Shown piece by piece: positions 28,345-37,842 of a stretch of 64,000 nt of DNA (position 1 is the stretch's first letter; each line of letters opens with the position of its first letter). The stretch is from assembly GCF_900119165.1 (NCBI RefSeq), contig NZ_FPJG01000006.1:1-64000 (forward strand), read 5' to 3'. This DNA comes from Amycolatopsis australiensis. GTDB lineage: Bacteria > Actinomycetota > Actinomycetes > Mycobacteriales > Pseudonocardiaceae. Position numbers and translations under genes: made by a program. The notes under the pieces were generated by a model. The model searched no databases and was not told where the DNA came from. It saw only the letters and a program-made list of their open reading frames with translations.

Positions 28345-29328
28345 GTGAGCGAGCAGAGCCCGAACCCCGAAACGACCGGCGCCAGCGGCGTCGGGCTGGC
28401 CACCGTCACCACCGACGGGACGGTCCTCGACACCTGGTACCCGCACCCCAAGCTGACCGAGGCCGGGACGTCCGGTTCGGAGCGGCTGAGTGCCGCCGAG
28501 GCCGCCGAGCTGCTCGGCGAGGCCGCCGCGGCGCTGCTCGGCCCGGACACCGACCGCGGGGTCGAGGTCGTCGCCGTGCGCACGACGATCGGCAGGCTCG
28601 CCGACGCCCCGGCCGACACGCACGACATCTACCTGCGGCTGCACCTGCTCTCGCACCGGCTGGTCCGCCCGCACGGCCAGAGCCTCGACGGCATCTTCGG
28701 CCTGCTGGCCAACGTCGTGTGGACCAACCACGGCCCGTGCCCGGTCGAAGGCTTCGAGACGACGCGGCTGCGGCTGCGGGCGCGCGGCCCGGTGACCGTC
28801 TACAGCGTCGACAAGTTCCCGCGGATGGTCGACTACGTCATGCCGCCGGGGGTCCGGATCGGTGACGCGGACCGCGTCCGGCTCGGCGCGCACCTGGCGT
28901 CCGGCACGACCGTGATGCACGAGGGCTTCGTCAACTTCAACGCCGGCACGCTCGGCGCGTCGATGGTCGAGGGCCGGATCTCGGCGGGCGTCGTGGTCGG
29001 CGACGGCTCGGACGTCGGCGGCGGCGCTTCGATCATGGGCACGCTCTCCGGCGGCGGCAAGGAGACGATCTCGCTGGGCGAGCGCTGCTTGATCGGCGCG
29101 AACGGCGGAGTCGGGATCTCGCTGGGCGACGACACGGTCGTCGAGGCCGGGCTGTACGTCACGGCGGGCACGAAGGTCGTCGTCGAGGGCAAGGTCGTGA
29201 AGGCCCGCGAGCTGAACGGCATCTCCGGCGCGGTCTTCCGCCGCAACTCTTCGACGGGCGCCGTCGAGGTCGTGCCGAAGACCGGCTCGGGTGTGGAGCT
29301 GAACGCGGCGCTGCACGCCAACGACTGA
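28345..29328 (+). CDS. dapD: 2,3,4,5-tetrahydropyridine-2,6-dicarboxylate N-succinyltransferase
   Basis: DapD transfers succinate from succinyl-CoA to tetrahydrodipicolinate, two steps before DapE. The 327-residue protein is the actinobacterial type: an N-terminal domain ([34 protein letters not shown]), then a left-handed beta-helix of hexapeptide repeats (about 165-290: [60 protein letters not shown]). The catalytic acidic residue lies in the MVEGRIS segment. I chose GTG 28345 because TACCGT ends 7 nt upstream, the spacing seen for other apparent leaderless genes here; GTG 28336 is the alternative. Confidence 0.94.
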   Translation: MSEQSPNPETTGASGVGLATVTTDGTVLDTWYPHPKLTEAGTSGSERLSAAEAAELLGEAAAALLGPDTDRGVEVVAVRTTIGRLADAPADTHDIYLRLHLLSHRLVRPHGQSLDGIFGLLANVVWTNHGPCPVEGFETTRLRLRARGPVTVYSVDKFPRMVDYVMPPGVRIGDADRVRLGAHLASGTTVMHEGFVNFNAGTLGASMVEGRISAGVVVGDGSDVGGGASIMGTLSGGGKETISLGERCLIGANGGVGISLGDDTVVEAGLYVTAGTKVVVEGKVVKARELNGISGAVFRRNSSTGAVEVVPKTGSGVELNAALHAND

Positions 29329-29356
29329 GGGCGCACGCTCACCTACCATTCACGAG

Positions 29357-30316
29357 GTGACCACCGGATCGCTGCCGCGCACCCCCGCCGAGCTGGGCCT
29401 GCCCGAGCTCCCCGTCGAGGCGCGCCCGGCCGATCCGGCGGTCCACCACGTGCGCGCCAAGCTCGACCGGGAGATCCGCGCCCTGCTCGCGCACGAGCCG
29501 GGCACGCGCACCGGCGCCGACCCCGAGGACCTGCACCAGATGCGCGTCGCCCTGCGGCGCATGCGCAGCGTGCTCAAGCTGTCCGGCGCGCTGGTCGGCG
29601 ACGGCGCCGAGCCGGTGCGCGCGGAGCTGGGCTGGCTCGGCCAGTCGCTGGGCGAGGTGCGCGACTACGACGTCCTCATCGCGCACCTGCGCGAGGTCGT
29701 CGCCGAGTTCGAGGTCCGCGACCAGCCCGCCGGGCGCCGGCTCGTGTCGGGGTTCGTCACCGAGCGTGCCGCGGCGAAGCGGCGCTTGACGCGGGCGCTC
29801 TCGAGCGCCCGCTACTCGACGTTGCTGCGGGAGGTCAGCCTGCTGGCCCGGGACGGCGGGCCGTCCGCGGCGGCGGCCGCGGACGGCCCGCACGACCTCG
29901 TCGCCGGGCTGGCGAAACCGCACCGCAAGCTGGCCAAGGCGGTCCGGGCGCTGCCCGCCGACCCGCCGGACGACGACCTGCACGCCCTGCGCATCCACGG
30001 CAAGAAGCTGCGTTACGCCGCCGAGCTGGCCCTGACGTCGGCGAATAAGAAGCAGGCCGGGCGGATCACGAAGCTGATCAAGGCGACGAGGGACTTCCAG
30101 ACCGTGCTCGGCGACCACCAGGACGCGGTGGTCGCGGCCGAGCGGATGCGCACGGTCCTGGACACCGCGGACGGCGCGGTCGGGTTCGTCGCGGGCCGGA
30201 TCGCCGAGCGCGAGCTGGCCCGCCGGGCCGAGGCCCGCGCGCGGTGGCGCGCCTCCTGGGCCGAGGTCGACGCCGCCGCGAAGGCCCTGCACGTCGTGAG
30301 TGCGAAACAGGGTTAG
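29357..30316 (+). CDS. CHAD domain protein
   Basis: The 319-residue protein is a CHAD (conserved histidine alpha-helical) domain throughout: VHHVRAKLDREIRALLAHEP, DLHQMRVALRRMRSVLKLSG with conserved His and Arg residues, GEVRDYDVLIAHL, and a mirrored second half (DLHALRIHGKKLRYAAELAL, FQTVLGDHQDAVVAAERM). The many basic residues form a surface that binds inorganic polyphosphate in characterised CHAD proteins; such proteins can target polyphosphate granules. No fused CYTH triphosphatase is present. GTG 29357 has TACCAT 7 nt upstream and no ribosome site. Confidence 0.88.
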   Translation: MTTGSLPRTPAELGLPELPVEARPADPAVHHVRAKLDREIRALLAHEPGTRTGADPEDLHQMRVALRRMRSVLKLSGALVGDGAEPVRAELGWLGQSLGEVRDYDVLIAHLREVVAEFEVRDQPAGRRLVSGFVTERAAAKRRLTRALSSARYSTLLREVSLLARDGGPSAAAAADGPHDLVAGLAKPHRKLAKAVRALPADPPDDDLHALRIHGKKLRYAAELALTSANKKQAGRITKLIKATRDFQTVLGDHQDAVVAAERMRTVLDTADGAVGFVAGRIAERELARRAEARARWRASWAEVDAAAKALHVVSAKQG

Positions 30317-30331
30317 AACCCGGTTTCTCAC

Positions 30332-31753
30332 TCACGAGCCGCGGGAGACCGACCAGACGTAGTTGTCCGGGCGGACCAGGATCCGGTCGCCGTCTCGGAC
30401 TTCGTAAGCCGCGTATGCGTGGCCGCCGTCGTCGACCAGGTCCGGTCCGGTCGCGACGCTGCCCGCGGGCAGGATCCGGTAGCCGTTCTCCCCCACCGGC
30501 CCGTCGCCGAAGACCAGCTCCGTCGCGTGCGGGCCGCGGAACAGCTCGAACAGCCGCACCCGCTTGCCGTTCGCGTCCAGCAGCGGCGCGTCCGGTGCCC
30601 GGTCGCCAGGGCGCAGCGCACCCGTTCCGGGCGGGGACAGCGGGCCGCCGCGGTAGGTGATGTTCAGCTGGTGGGTGTCCTCGCCACGCTTGTGCGCGTC
30701 TTCGTCACCGTCGGCGTACTTCCGCAGCAGCTCGCTCGAGACGCCCAGCACCTCGGCCGCCACGGTCCGGCGCTCCGGCTCGTAGCTGTCGAGCAGCTCC
30801 GGCGCGCCGTCCGCGAGCTTCCAGCCCAGGTTGTAGCCATCCTGGACGCCGGTGTTGAGGCCCTGGCCACCGGTCGGCGGGTGGACGTGGGCCGCGTCGC
30901 CGGCCAGGAACACGCGGCCGTCGCGGAACCGGGCCGCGAGGCGGACATTGGGCCGCCAGACCGTCGACCAGGCCAGGTCCGACAGCCGGACAGTGCCGCC
31001 GCTCAGCGCGTCGAGCCGGGCCTGGACCGCGGGCAGCGCCGTCTCGGCGTCCACTTCACCCTCGCGCAGCGACGCGGCGAACTGGAAGTGCGGCGTGCCC
31101 GGCAGCGGGCTGAACATCATCCCGCTCATCGGCTCGTCCGGCGTCGCGAACCAGTGCCCGAACCCGTGGTCGAGGCCGTCGGCGCGGACGTCGCCGAGCA
31201 GCATCCGGATCGACTCGTCGGTGGTGCCCTCGAACGCGATCCCCAGCGCCTTGCGCACGAAGCTCTTGCCGCCGTCGGCACCGACCAGGTACGCGGCCCG
31301 GACCGTCTCCCCCGTGCTCAGCGTCGCCGTGACGCCGTCGGCGTCCTGCTCGAACCCGGTGAGCCCGCTGTTCAGCTCGACGTGGACGCCGAACTCGGCC
31401 AGCCGGTCGCGCAGGATGCCCTCGGTCTGCGACTGGCCGAGGAACCAGCCGGTCGGGTACGGCCTCGACGGCGTCGGCTCGACCGGGTCGAACATCATCC
31501 GCTCACCGACCACCTCGTCGCCGAGGTGGATCTTCATCCGCACCGGCGCGGCCCCCGCCGCCAGCACCGCGTCCAGCACGCCCAGGTCTTCGAAGACCTC
31601 CAGCGTCCGCGGCTGGAGCCCGTCGCCGCGCGAGCCGGCGAAGTACGTCTCGGCCTTGTCGGCGATCCGCACCGGCACGCACCGGCGTGCCAGCTCGATG
31701 GCCAGCGTCAGCCCGGTCGGTCCCGCCCCCGCGATCAGCACCCGTGTGTCCAT
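30332..31753 (-). CDS. FAD-dependent aromatic/polyketide monooxygenase
   Basis: The 473-residue flavoprotein hydroxylase of the PHBH/RdmE-MhpA group shows the Rossmann motif VLIAGAGPTGLTLAIELARR, the DG motif LVGADGGKSFVRKALGI and the GD motif GRVFLAGDAAHVHPPTGGQG with LNTGVQDGYNLGWKLA. A C-terminal thioredoxin-like region follows (from about 375: GDRAPDAPLLDANGKRV). Such enzymes hydroxylate aromatic compounds with NADPH and oxygen, and some inactivate antibiotics such as rifampicin or tetracycline; the substrate here is unknown. It is divergent from a TetR regulator with two palindromes between them, so it is probably induced by a small aromatic ligand. Confidence 0.88.
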   Translation of the reverse strand: MDTRVLIAGAGPTGLTLAIELARRCVPVRIADKAETYFAGSRGDGLQPRTLEVFEDLGVLDAVLAAGAAPVRMKIHLGDEVVGERMMFDPVEPTPSRPYPTGWFLGQSQTEGILRDRLAEFGVHVELNSGLTGFEQDADGVTATLSTGETVRAAYLVGADGGKSFVRKALGIAFEGTTDESIRMLLGDVRADGLDHGFGHWFATPDEPMSGMMFSPLPGTPHFQFAASLREGEVDAETALPAVQARLDALSGGTVRLSDLAWSTVWRPNVRLAARFRDGRVFLAGDAAHVHPPTGGQGLNTGVQDGYNLGWKLADGAPELLDSYEPERRTVAAEVLGVSSELLRKYADGDEDAHKRGEDTHQLNITYRGGPLSPPGTGALRPGDRAPDAPLLDANGKRVRLFELFRGPHATELVFGDGPVGENGYRILPAGSVATGPDLVDDGGHAYAAYEVRDGDRILVRPDNYVWSVSRGS

Positions 31754-31765
31754 GTCATCCTCCTA

Positions 31766-31796
31766 GTGAATCAATATTCACTGAATATAGATTCAG
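31766..31796. promoter_or_regulatory. Tandem palindromic operators between monooxygenase and TetR regulator
   Basis: GTGAATCAATATTCAC (31766-31781) and CTGAATATAGATTCAG (31781-31796) are two 16-bp palindromes with 6-bp arms and 4-nt spacers, abutting with one base shared. Both arms share the TGAAT half-site. They lie 12 bp before the monooxygenase start codon and 38 bp before that of the regulator. AT-rich sequence and abutting copies are typical of a TetR operator that represses both divergent genes; the sites are visible, the binding is inferred. Confidence 0.75.
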
Positions 31797-31834
31797 AATG
31801 GCGCTGCTAGCGTCCCGTGTCAAGGGAGGTGGCG

Positions 31835-32452
31835 ATGACGGCGACCAGCCGCAAGGAGAAGGCCGCGGAGACCGAGGCCGCGCTGAAGGCCGCGGCGAAG
31901 CGCGTCTTCGCGCGGAAGGGCTACCTGAACACGAAGATCACGGACATCACCGCCGAGGCGGGCCGGGCCGCGGGGTCGTTCTACAACCACTTCGCGAGCA
32001 AGGAGGAGCTGCTCGAAGCACTCCTGGCCGACATCGCGGCGTCCGGCGACGAGAGCGCCGAGCGCGCGGACCACCTGGCGGACTTCAGCGACCCGGTGGC
32101 GGTGCGCTGGCACGTCAAGCAGTACTGGGACTTCTACCGGGAGAACGCCGCGACCATGCTGGCCCTGCGCCAGGCGGCGATGGTCAGCGACTCGTTCGCG
32201 CGCACGCTCGCGCGGTTCGGCGCCTCACAGGCGGCCGACCTCGACGACCACCTCGCGTACGTCACCCGCGCCGGGCTGCGGCTGCCCGCCGGGCCCGGCC
32301 ACTGCGGGATGCTGATGTACAACCTCGTCGACTCGTTCGCGGCGACGTGGCTGCACGGCTCACCGGCGGACTGGACACCGCCGACCGACGAGGAGGCGAT
32401 CGAGCTGCTGACCCGGTTCGTCTACCGGGGCTTGACCGGCCGGGACTACTGA
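31835..32452 (+). CDS. TetR-family transcriptional regulator
   Basis: The 205-residue regulator has an N-terminal HTH (LKAAAKRVFARKGYLNTKIT, AEAGRAAGSFYNHFASKEEL, about 15-65) and a C-terminal ligand-binding domain (YWDFYRENAATMLALRQAAM, HCGMLMYNLVDSFAATWLHG). ATG 31835 follows a GGGAGG ribosome site. It is divergent from the FAD monooxygenase and should bind the tandem palindromes at 31766-31796. Its last 7 nt overlap the convergent dapC stop region (CTACTGA). Confidence 0.92.
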   Translation: MTATSRKEKAAETEAALKAAAKRVFARKGYLNTKITDITAEAGRAAGSFYNHFASKEELLEALLADIAASGDESAERADHLADFSDPVAVRWHVKQYWDFYRENAATMLALRQAAMVSDSFARTLARFGASQAADLDDHLAYVTRAGLRLPAGPGHCGMLMYNLVDSFAATWLHGSPADWTPPTDEEAIELLTRFVYRGLTGRDY

Positions 32453-33537
32453 GCCAGCCGCGCCACGGCCGCGTCGACGCGCTCGTCGGTCGCGGTCAGG
32501 GCGACCCGGACGTGCTTGCCGCCCGTGGGGCCGTAGAACGTGCCCGGCGCGACGAGGATGCCGCGCTCGGCCAGCCACTTGACCGTCGACTGCGCGTCTT
32601 CGTCCCTGGTGGCCCACAGGTACAGCCCGGCCTCGGAGTGGTCGATGCGGAAGCCGTTGTCCTGCAGCGCCTTCCGCAGCGCCAGCCGGCGGCGGGCGTA
32701 GCGCTCGCGCTGGGCTTCGAGAGCCTCGTCGTCGGTCAGGGCGGCGACCATCGCCTCCTGGACCGGGCGGGGCACGATCATGCCCGCGTGCTTGCGGACC
32801 TCGAGCAGCTGCTTGATCAGGCGCGGGTCACCGGTCAGGAAACCCGCGCGGTAGCTGGCCAGGTTCGCCGACTTGGACAGCGAGTGCACCGCGACGAGGC
32901 CGTCCGTGCGGCCGCCGCAGACGTCGGGGTGCAGGATCGACAGCGGCGCGGTCTCCCAGCCGAGGGCCAGGTAGCACTCGTCGGAGACCACGACGACGTC
33001 GCGTTCGCGCGCCCACTCGACGACCTTGCGCAGGTGCTCCACCGGGAGGACCTTGCCGGTCGGGTTGGACGGCGAGTTCAGCCAGATCATCGCCGGCCGC
33101 TGCGGGCCGAGGGCGACCGTGCTGTCGGCACGCAGGATCGACGCGCCCGCCAGCAGCGCCCCGACCTCGTACGTCGGGTACGCCAGCTCCGGGATGACGA
33201 CGAGGTCTCCCGGCCCGAAGCCGAGCAGCCGCGGCAGCCAGGCCACGGCCTCTTTGGACCCGATGGTCGGCAGGACCGCGTCCGGCTCGATCCCGGTGAC
33301 GCCGTGGCGGCGGCGCAGGGCGTCGATCGCCGCCGCGCGCAGGGCCGGGATGCCGTGCGTGGTCGGGTACCCGGGGATGTCCGAAACCGACGCCAGCGCG
33401 TCGCGGATGCCGGCCGGGACCGGGTCGACCGGGGTGCCGATGGAGAGGTCGACCACCCCGCCGGGATGCGCCTGCGCGGTGGCCTTGACCTCGGCGAGCG
33501 AATCCCAGGGGAAGTCGGGCAGGGCGACGCGGCTCAT
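32446..33537 (-). CDS. dapC: Succinyldiaminopimelate transaminase
   Basis: DapC converts N-succinyl-2-amino-6-ketopimelate to N-succinyl-LL-diaminopimelate with PLP, between DapD and DapE. The 363-residue fold-type I aminotransferase shows VVDLSIGTPVDPVPAGIRDA, IPGYPTTHGIPALRAAAIDA, WLNSPSNPTGKVLP, VVVSDECYLALGWE and the PLP lysine in VHSLSKSANLASYRAGF. The ATG overlaps the fdxA stop (ATGA). Pairing with a seven-iron ferredoxin gene matches Rv1177-Rv1178 of M. tuberculosis. With dapD and dapE about 5 kb away, three consecutive pathway steps lie in one stretch. Confidence 0.92.
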   Translation of the reverse strand: MSRVALPDFPWDSLAEVKATAQAHPGGVVDLSIGTPVDPVPAGIRDALASVSDIPGYPTTHGIPALRAAAIDALRRRHGVTGIEPDAVLPTIGSKEAVAWLPRLLGFGPGDLVVIPELAYPTYEVGALLAGASILRADSTVALGPQRPAMIWLNSPSNPTGKVLPVEHLRKVVEWARERDVVVVSDECYLALGWETAPLSILHPDVCGGRTDGLVAVHSLSKSANLASYRAGFLTGDPRLIKQLLEVRKHAGMIVPRPVQEAMVAALTDDEALEAQRERYARRRLALRKALQDNGFRIDHSEAGLYLWATRDEDAQSTVKWLAERGILVAPGTFYGPTGGKHVRVALTATDERVDAAVARLAQ

Positions 33538-33854
33538 TCGCCCTGCGGGGGCAGCGCCTTGATGAACGCCGGGTCGTTCGCGGTCTTGCCGACCTTGGAC
33601 GCGCCGCCGGGCGAGCCCAGCTCGTCGAAGAAGTCGACGTTGGCCTTGGTGTAGTCCGACCAGTTGTCCGGGACGTCGTCCTCGTAGTAGATCGCCTCGA
33701 CCGGGCAGACCGGCTCGCAGGCGCCGCAGTCGACGCACTCGTCCGGGTGGATGTACAGCATCCGCTCGCCCTCGTAGATGCAGTCCACGGGGCACTCGTC
33801 GATACACGCCTTGTCGAGCACGTCGACGCAGGGCTCGGCGATCACGTAGGTCAC
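33534..33854 (-). CDS. fdxA: Seven-iron ferredoxin (3Fe-4S/4Fe-4S)
   Basis: The 106-residue ferredoxin has CVDVLDKACIDECPVDC (C9, C17, C21, C25) and DECVDCGACEPVCP (C40, C43, C46, C50). By analogy with Azotobacter FdI, C9, C17 and C50 bind the 3Fe cluster, and C21, C40, C43 and C46 bind the 4Fe cluster. The acidic C-terminal half (YTKANVDFFDELGSPGGASK) is the usual actinobacterial extension. It transfers electrons to enzymes such as P450s or reductases; the partner is unknown. It shares a transcript with dapC by a 4-nt overlap. Confidence 0.95.
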   Translation of the reverse strand: MTYVIAEPCVDVLDKACIDECPVDCIYEGERMLYIHPDECVDCGACEPVCPVEAIYYEDDVPDNWSDYTKANVDFFDELGSPGGASKVGKTANDPAFIKALPPQGE

Positions 33855-33963
33855 TGCGCACTCCTGCTTTTCTCTGCAAACAGCCAGTCCGTGCCGACAT
33901 TACGCGGCAGCGGCACCCGATCGGTTGGTGAGGCAAGCCTTAGCCATACCCGGGGTATGGCGC

Positions 33964-34146
33964 TCACCTCGGCCGGCGGCGCGGCGGCGGGGTCGCCCGG
34001 GCGTCGCCGGTGATGACGAAGCGCGGTTTCGGAGCCTCGCCCGCGTCGCTTTCGGCCTTCTTCTCGCCCACCGCGCGGTTGAATCCCTCGGAGATCTCGT
34101 CGACGAGCTCTTCGCTGTGCCGCTCGTCCTTGCGCTGGATGCCCAC
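33964..34146 (-). CDS. Small conserved hypothetical protein (60 aa)
   Basis: GTG 34146 is preceded by GGAGG at good spacing and gives 60 residues. The N-terminal half VGIQRKDERHSEELVDEISE is highly charged and helical, and the C-terminal end is basic and proline-rich (FVITGDARATPPPRRRPR). The coding frame, the ribosome site and the strongly charged helix support a real gene that automatic callers may miss or extend upstream. It is divergent from the GNAT gene and 109 nt after fdxA's start region. The function is unknown. Confidence 0.65.
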   Translation of the reverse strand: MGIQRKDERHSEELVDEISEGFNRAVGEKKAESDAGEAPKPRFVITGDARATPPPRRRPR

Positions 34147-34205
34147 GGCCACCTCCGGTGAGAAATCCGCTCCGCGCTGTTCGGCGCCTCGGTCACAATC
34201 TAGCT

Positions 34206-34958
34206 GTGAACGCACCCGAGGCGCTCGAAATCGTCTGCAGCAGAGCATGGCCGCCCCTGGTCGAAGAACCACTGGGCGACTGGCGGCTCCGCTGGGCCGG
34301 CGGCTTCACCGGGCGCGCGAACAGCGTCCTCGCCGTCGGCGACGCCGGCCGCCCGGTGCCCGAGGCGCTGGACGCGGTGTGTGACTTCGCCCACGGTCGC
34401 GGGATCCCGCCGATGACACAGGTGGTCCGCGACAGCCCGAACGAGCGCGCGATCGCCGCCGCGGGGTGGGTCTCGGCGACCGGCCACGGCGCCGGGCACG
34501 AGGTCGTCGTCCTCACGGCCCCGCTGGCGCGCGCCCCTGCGGCGCCCGGGGCCGCCGTGCTCGACGAGCCGGTGCCGGGCTGGTGGGAGCTGACGTTGGG
34601 GCCCGGCGAAGACACCCCGGCCGCCCGCCAGGTCCTGACCGGCGGGAAGGTCGGCTACGGCGTGGTGGTGGCCGGCGACGTCACGGCGGCCGCGGTCCGG
34701 GGCGCGCTGGTGGACGACCGGCTGCACGTCGGACGGCTCGCCGTGCGGCCGGAGTACCGTCGCCGGGGGCTGGCGTCGCTCCTGATGGGCGCCCTGCACA
34801 CGTGGGGCCTGGAACACGGAGCGGGCCGCGCGGTGTTGCAGGTCGCGGAGGGGAACGCGGGCGCGCTCGCGCTCTACGCGGGGCTCGGCTACGCCCCGCA
34901 CCACAGATACCGGTACTGGGTGCCCGCACCCGGCTCGTGCGAGGATTCGACGTCGTGA
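34206..34958 (+). CDS. GNAT-family N-acetyltransferase
   Basis: The 250-residue protein has an N-terminal region (EIVCSRAWPPLVEEPLGDWR, WAGGFTGRANSVLAVGDAG) and a C-terminal GNAT domain with the acetyl-CoA pyrophosphate loop RLAVRPEYRRRGLASLLMGA and QVAEGNAGALALYAGLGYAP. It probably acetylates an amine, but the substrate is unknown. GTG 34206 has CACAAT 6 nt upstream and no ribosome site, as in other likely leaderless genes here. Its stop overlaps the fbiA start (GTGA), so it is cotranscribed with the F420 genes. Confidence 0.88.
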   Translation: MNAPEALEIVCSRAWPPLVEEPLGDWRLRWAGGFTGRANSVLAVGDAGRPVPEALDAVCDFAHGRGIPPMTQVVRDSPNERAIAAAGWVSATGHGAGHEVVVLTAPLARAPAAPGAAVLDEPVPGWWELTLGPGEDTPAARQVLTGGKVGYGVVVAGDVTAAAVRGALVDDRLHVGRLAVRPEYRRRGLASLLMGALHTWGLEHGAGRAVLQVAEGNAGALALYAGLGYAPHHRYRYWVPAPGSCEDSTS

Positions 34959-35944
34959 AGATCGTGGTAGTGGTCGGCGGAGTGGGCGGGGCCCGCTTCC
35001 TGCTGGGTGTCAAGGCAGCGCTGGGCCTGCCGGCGGAGGGTTCCGGAGAGTCGGAGCACGAGGTGACGGCGCTGGTGAACACCGGCGACGACGTCTGGAT
35101 GCACGGCCTGCGGATCTGCCCGGACCTGGACACCTGCATGTACACCCTCGGCGGCGGCATCGACAAGGAACGCGGCTGGGGGCACGCCGGCGAGACGTGG
35201 GTCGTCAAGGAGGAGCTGGCCGCCTACGGCGCCGAGCCGACCTGGTTCGGCCTCGGCGACAAGGACATCGCCACCCATCTGATCCGCTCGCGCATGCTGC
35301 GCGCCGGCTACCCGCTCTCGGCGGTCACCGAGGCCCTGTGCGACCGCTGGCAGCCGGGCGTCCGGCTGCTGCCGATGTCCGACGACCGCGTCGAGACGCA
35401 CGTCGTGATCGATGACCCCGAGCAGGACGGCCAGCAGAAGGCCATCCACTTCCAGGAGTGGTGGGTGCGCTACCGCGCCGAGCCGAAGGCGCACTCGATC
35501 GTCGCGGTCGGGGCCGACGAGGCCAAGCCCGCGCCGGGCGTCCTGGAGGCCATCGCCGGCGCCGACGCCGTGTTGTTCGCGCCGTCGAACCCGGTGGTGT
35601 CCGTGGGCACCGTCCTGGGTGTCCCGGGCGTCCGGGACGCGCTGCGCAAGACGTCGGCGGGGGTCGTCGGGGTGTCGCCGATCATCGGCGGCAAGGCGCT
35701 GCGCGGCATGGCCGACGCGTGCCTGACCGCGATCGGCGTCGAGACGTCGGCGGAAGCGGTGGGCCGGCACTACGGCTCGCGCAAGGACGGCGGCGTCCTC
35801 GACGGCTGGCTGATCGCCGAGGGCGAGACGGCGGACGTGCCGGGCGTGACCGTCCGCGACGTGCCGCTGCTGATGTCCGATGTGGACGCGACCGCGGCGA
35901 TGGCCCGCGCGGCGCTCGAGCTGGCTGGAGCCCCTGTTGACTGA
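34955..35944 (+). CDS. fbiA: F420 biosynthesis 2-phospho-L-lactate/PEP transferase FbiA (CofD)
   Basis: FbiA joins the Fo deazaflavin to a phosphoenolpyruvate- or lactate-derived guanylate to make (dehydro-)F420-0. The 329-residue protein begins [20 protein letters not shown] (nucleotide-binding glycine loop). It contains [20 protein letters not shown], the [20 protein letters not shown] block, [18 protein letters not shown] and [19 protein letters not shown]. The GTG overlaps the GNAT stop, and the fbiB TTG overlaps this gene's end. Order fbiA-fbiB agrees with Rv3261-Rv3262. F420 serves dehydrogenases and reductases abundant in these actinomycetes. Confidence 0.95.
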   Translation: MKIVVVVGGVGGARFLLGVKAALGLPAEGSGESEHEVTALVNTGDDVWMHGLRICPDLDTCMYTLGGGIDKERGWGHAGETWVVKEELAAYGAEPTWFGLGDKDIATHLIRSRMLRAGYPLSAVTEALCDRWQPGVRLLPMSDDRVETHVVIDDPEQDGQQKAIHFQEWWVRYRAEPKAHSIVAVGADEAKPAPGVLEAIAGADAVLFAPSNPVVSVGTVLGVPGVRDALRKTSAGVVGVSPIIGGKALRGMADACLTAIGVETSAEAVGRHYGSRKDGGVLDGWLIAEGETADVPGVTVRDVPLLMSDVDATAAMARAALELAGAPVD

Positions 35945-37274
35945 CCACGCTTCGCCCAAGCTGGAGATCCTGCCGGTCACCGGGCTGCCGGAGTTCCGTC
36001 CCGGCGACGACCTGACCGGCGCGATCGTCAAGGCCGCGCCGTGGCTGCGCTCCGGCGACGTCCTGGTCGTGACCAGCAAGGTCGTCTCCAAGGCCGAGGG
36101 CAGGCTCGTCAAGGTGCCCAGCGACCCCGAGGCGCGGGACGCCGAGCGGCGGAAGCTCGTCGAGCGGGAGGCCATCCGGGTGGTCGCGCGGATCGCGCGC
36201 ACGGTGATCACCCAGAACCACCTGGGGATCGTGCAGGCGGCGTCGGGCATCGACGCGTCGAACGTCGAAGGCGACGAGGTCGCGCTGCTGCCCGCGGATC
36301 CGGACGCGTCGGCGCTGGCCCTGCGCAACGGGCTGCGCGAGCGGCTCGGCGTCGAGGTCGCGGTGATCGTCACGGACACGATGGGCCGCGCGTGGCGGGT
36401 CGGGCAGACCGACGCCGCGATCGGCGCGTCCGGGCTGCGCGTGCTGCACGCCTACCGCGGCGAGGTGGACGGGCAGGGCAACGAGCTGGCCGTCACCGAG
36501 GTCGCGGTCGCCGACGAGCTGGCCGCGGCCGCCGACCTGGTCAAGGGCAAGCTCGGCGGCACCCCGGTCGCCGTCGTGCGCGGGCTCTTCCTCGAAGACG
36601 ACGGCTCGACGGCCCGTGACCTGGTCCGCCCGCTCGAGGAGGACCTCTTCCGGCTGGGCACGAACGAGGCGATCGCGCAGGGCAAGCGCGCGGCCGTGCC
36701 GTCCCGGCGGTCGGTGCGGCAGTTCGCCGACGAGCCGGTGGACCCGGCGGCGATGCGCCGGGCGGTGGCGTCCGCGCTGACCGCGCCCGCGCCGCACCAC
36801 ACGCACCCGGTGCGGTTCGCCTGGCTGCGCGACGCCGGCCTGCGGCACAAGCTGCTCGACGCGATGCGCGAGTCGTGGCGCGCCGACCTGGAGTCCGACG
36901 AGTTCACCCCGGAGCAGATCGCGAAGCGGCTCAGCCGCGGCGACATCCTGTATCGGGCCCCGGAAGTCGTCATCCCGTTCCTCGTCCCGGACGGCGCGCA
37001 CACCTACCGCGACGCCCGCCGCAACGAGTGCGAGAAGACGATGTTCACCGTGGCCGGCGGCGCCGCGGTGCAGGGCCTGCTGGTCGCGCTGGCGGCCGAA
37101 GGGCTCGGCTCGTGCTGGATCGGATCGACGATCTTCGCCGCGGACGTCGTCCGGGACGTCCTCGGCCTCGACGAGCGCTGGCAGCCGCTCGGCTCGGTCG
37201 CGATCGGCGTGCCTGCTGCCGACCCGGGACCGCGCGGGCCGATCACGCCCGGGGAAGGACTGCTGGAACTGTGA
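35937..37274 (+). CDS. fbiB: Coenzyme F420:L-glutamate ligase/dehydro-F420-0 reductase FbiB
   Basis: The 445-residue bifunctional protein has an N-terminal CofE-type gamma-glutamyl ligase (about 1-245: [56 protein letters not shown]) and a C-terminal FMN nitroreductase domain (about 250-445: [40 protein letters not shown]). The first adds a poly-gamma-glutamate tail to F420-0; the second reduces dehydro-F420-0. The TTG start at 35937 lies within the last codons of fbiA and is chosen because it gives a short N-terminus. The stop overlaps the Nudix start (GTGA). Confidence 0.95.
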   Translation: MTDHASPKLEILPVTGLPEFRPGDDLTGAIVKAAPWLRSGDVLVVTSKVVSKAEGRLVKVPSDPEARDAERRKLVEREAIRVVARIARTVITQNHLGIVQAASGIDASNVEGDEVALLPADPDASALALRNGLRERLGVEVAVIVTDTMGRAWRVGQTDAAIGASGLRVLHAYRGEVDGQGNELAVTEVAVADELAAAADLVKGKLGGTPVAVVRGLFLEDDGSTARDLVRPLEEDLFRLGTNEAIAQGKRAAVPSRRSVRQFADEPVDPAAMRRAVASALTAPAPHHTHPVRFAWLRDAGLRHKLLDAMRESWRADLESDEFTPEQIAKRLSRGDILYRAPEVVIPFLVPDGAHTYRDARRNECEKTMFTVAGGAAVQGLLVALAAEGLGSCWIGSTIFAADVVRDVLGLDERWQPLGSVAIGVPAADPGPRGPITPGEGLLEL

Positions 37275-37816
37275 GCCTGCACGCGGACGCCGTCGCGACG
37301 CTTTCCGCGTGGCGGCCGGATCTTGCCGCCCAGGAGTCGCTGCGCCAGGCGTTCCTCGGGTTCCTCGCGGCGCGCCCGGACTCGTGCCGTCGATCGTGCG
37401 AGGCCGGGCACCTCACGGCGTCGGCGGTGGTTCTGGACCACACCGGGACGCAGGTGCTGCTGACACTGCACCCGCGCGTCGGGCGGTGGCTGCAGCTGGG
37501 CGGCCACTGCGAACCATCGGACGTCTCGCTGGCAGCCGCGGCGCTGCGGGAGGCGACCGAGGAGTCCGGCATCGCCGGGCTGCGGATCGGGGACGCGCCG
37601 GTGCACCTGGACGTCCACCCGATCACGTGCTCGCTCGGCGTGCCGACACGGCACTTCGACGTCCGCTTCGCGGTGCACGCCCCGCCGGGCGCGTCGCCGG
37701 TGCGCAGCGAAGAGTCCGACGACCTGCGGTGGTGGCCGGTGGACGCGCTCCCGGCGGGTTCGGAAGATCTCGCCGATCTGGTGAAAGCGGCGATTCCTGT
37801 CGGTGCCGGGCACTAG
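37271..37816 (+). CDS. Nudix hydrolase
   Basis: The 181-residue protein has a full Nudix box [20 protein letters not shown] followed by EESGI (GX5EX7REUXEEXGU). [20 protein letters not shown] precedes it. Such enzymes hydrolyse nucleoside diphosphate derivatives; the substrate cannot be read from sequence. It is coupled to fbiB by a 4-nt overlap, so a role in removing a damaged or surplus nucleotide linked with F420 synthesis is possible but unproven. Confidence 0.9.
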   Translation: MSLHADAVATLSAWRPDLAAQESLRQAFLGFLAARPDSCRRSCEAGHLTASAVVLDHTGTQVLLTLHPRVGRWLQLGGHCEPSDVSLAAAALREATEESGIAGLRIGDAPVHLDVHPITCSLGVPTRHFDVRFAVHAPPGASPVRSEESDDLRWWPVDALPAGSEDLADLVKAAIPVGAGH

Positions 37817-37842
37817 CCTGGGTGCCGACAGGGAGGGACGAG

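Noticed and set aside
35458..35940. Alternative plus-strand frame inside fbiA
   Set aside because: Shadow frame with Arg/Gly-rich composition; the CofD frame is complete and conserved.
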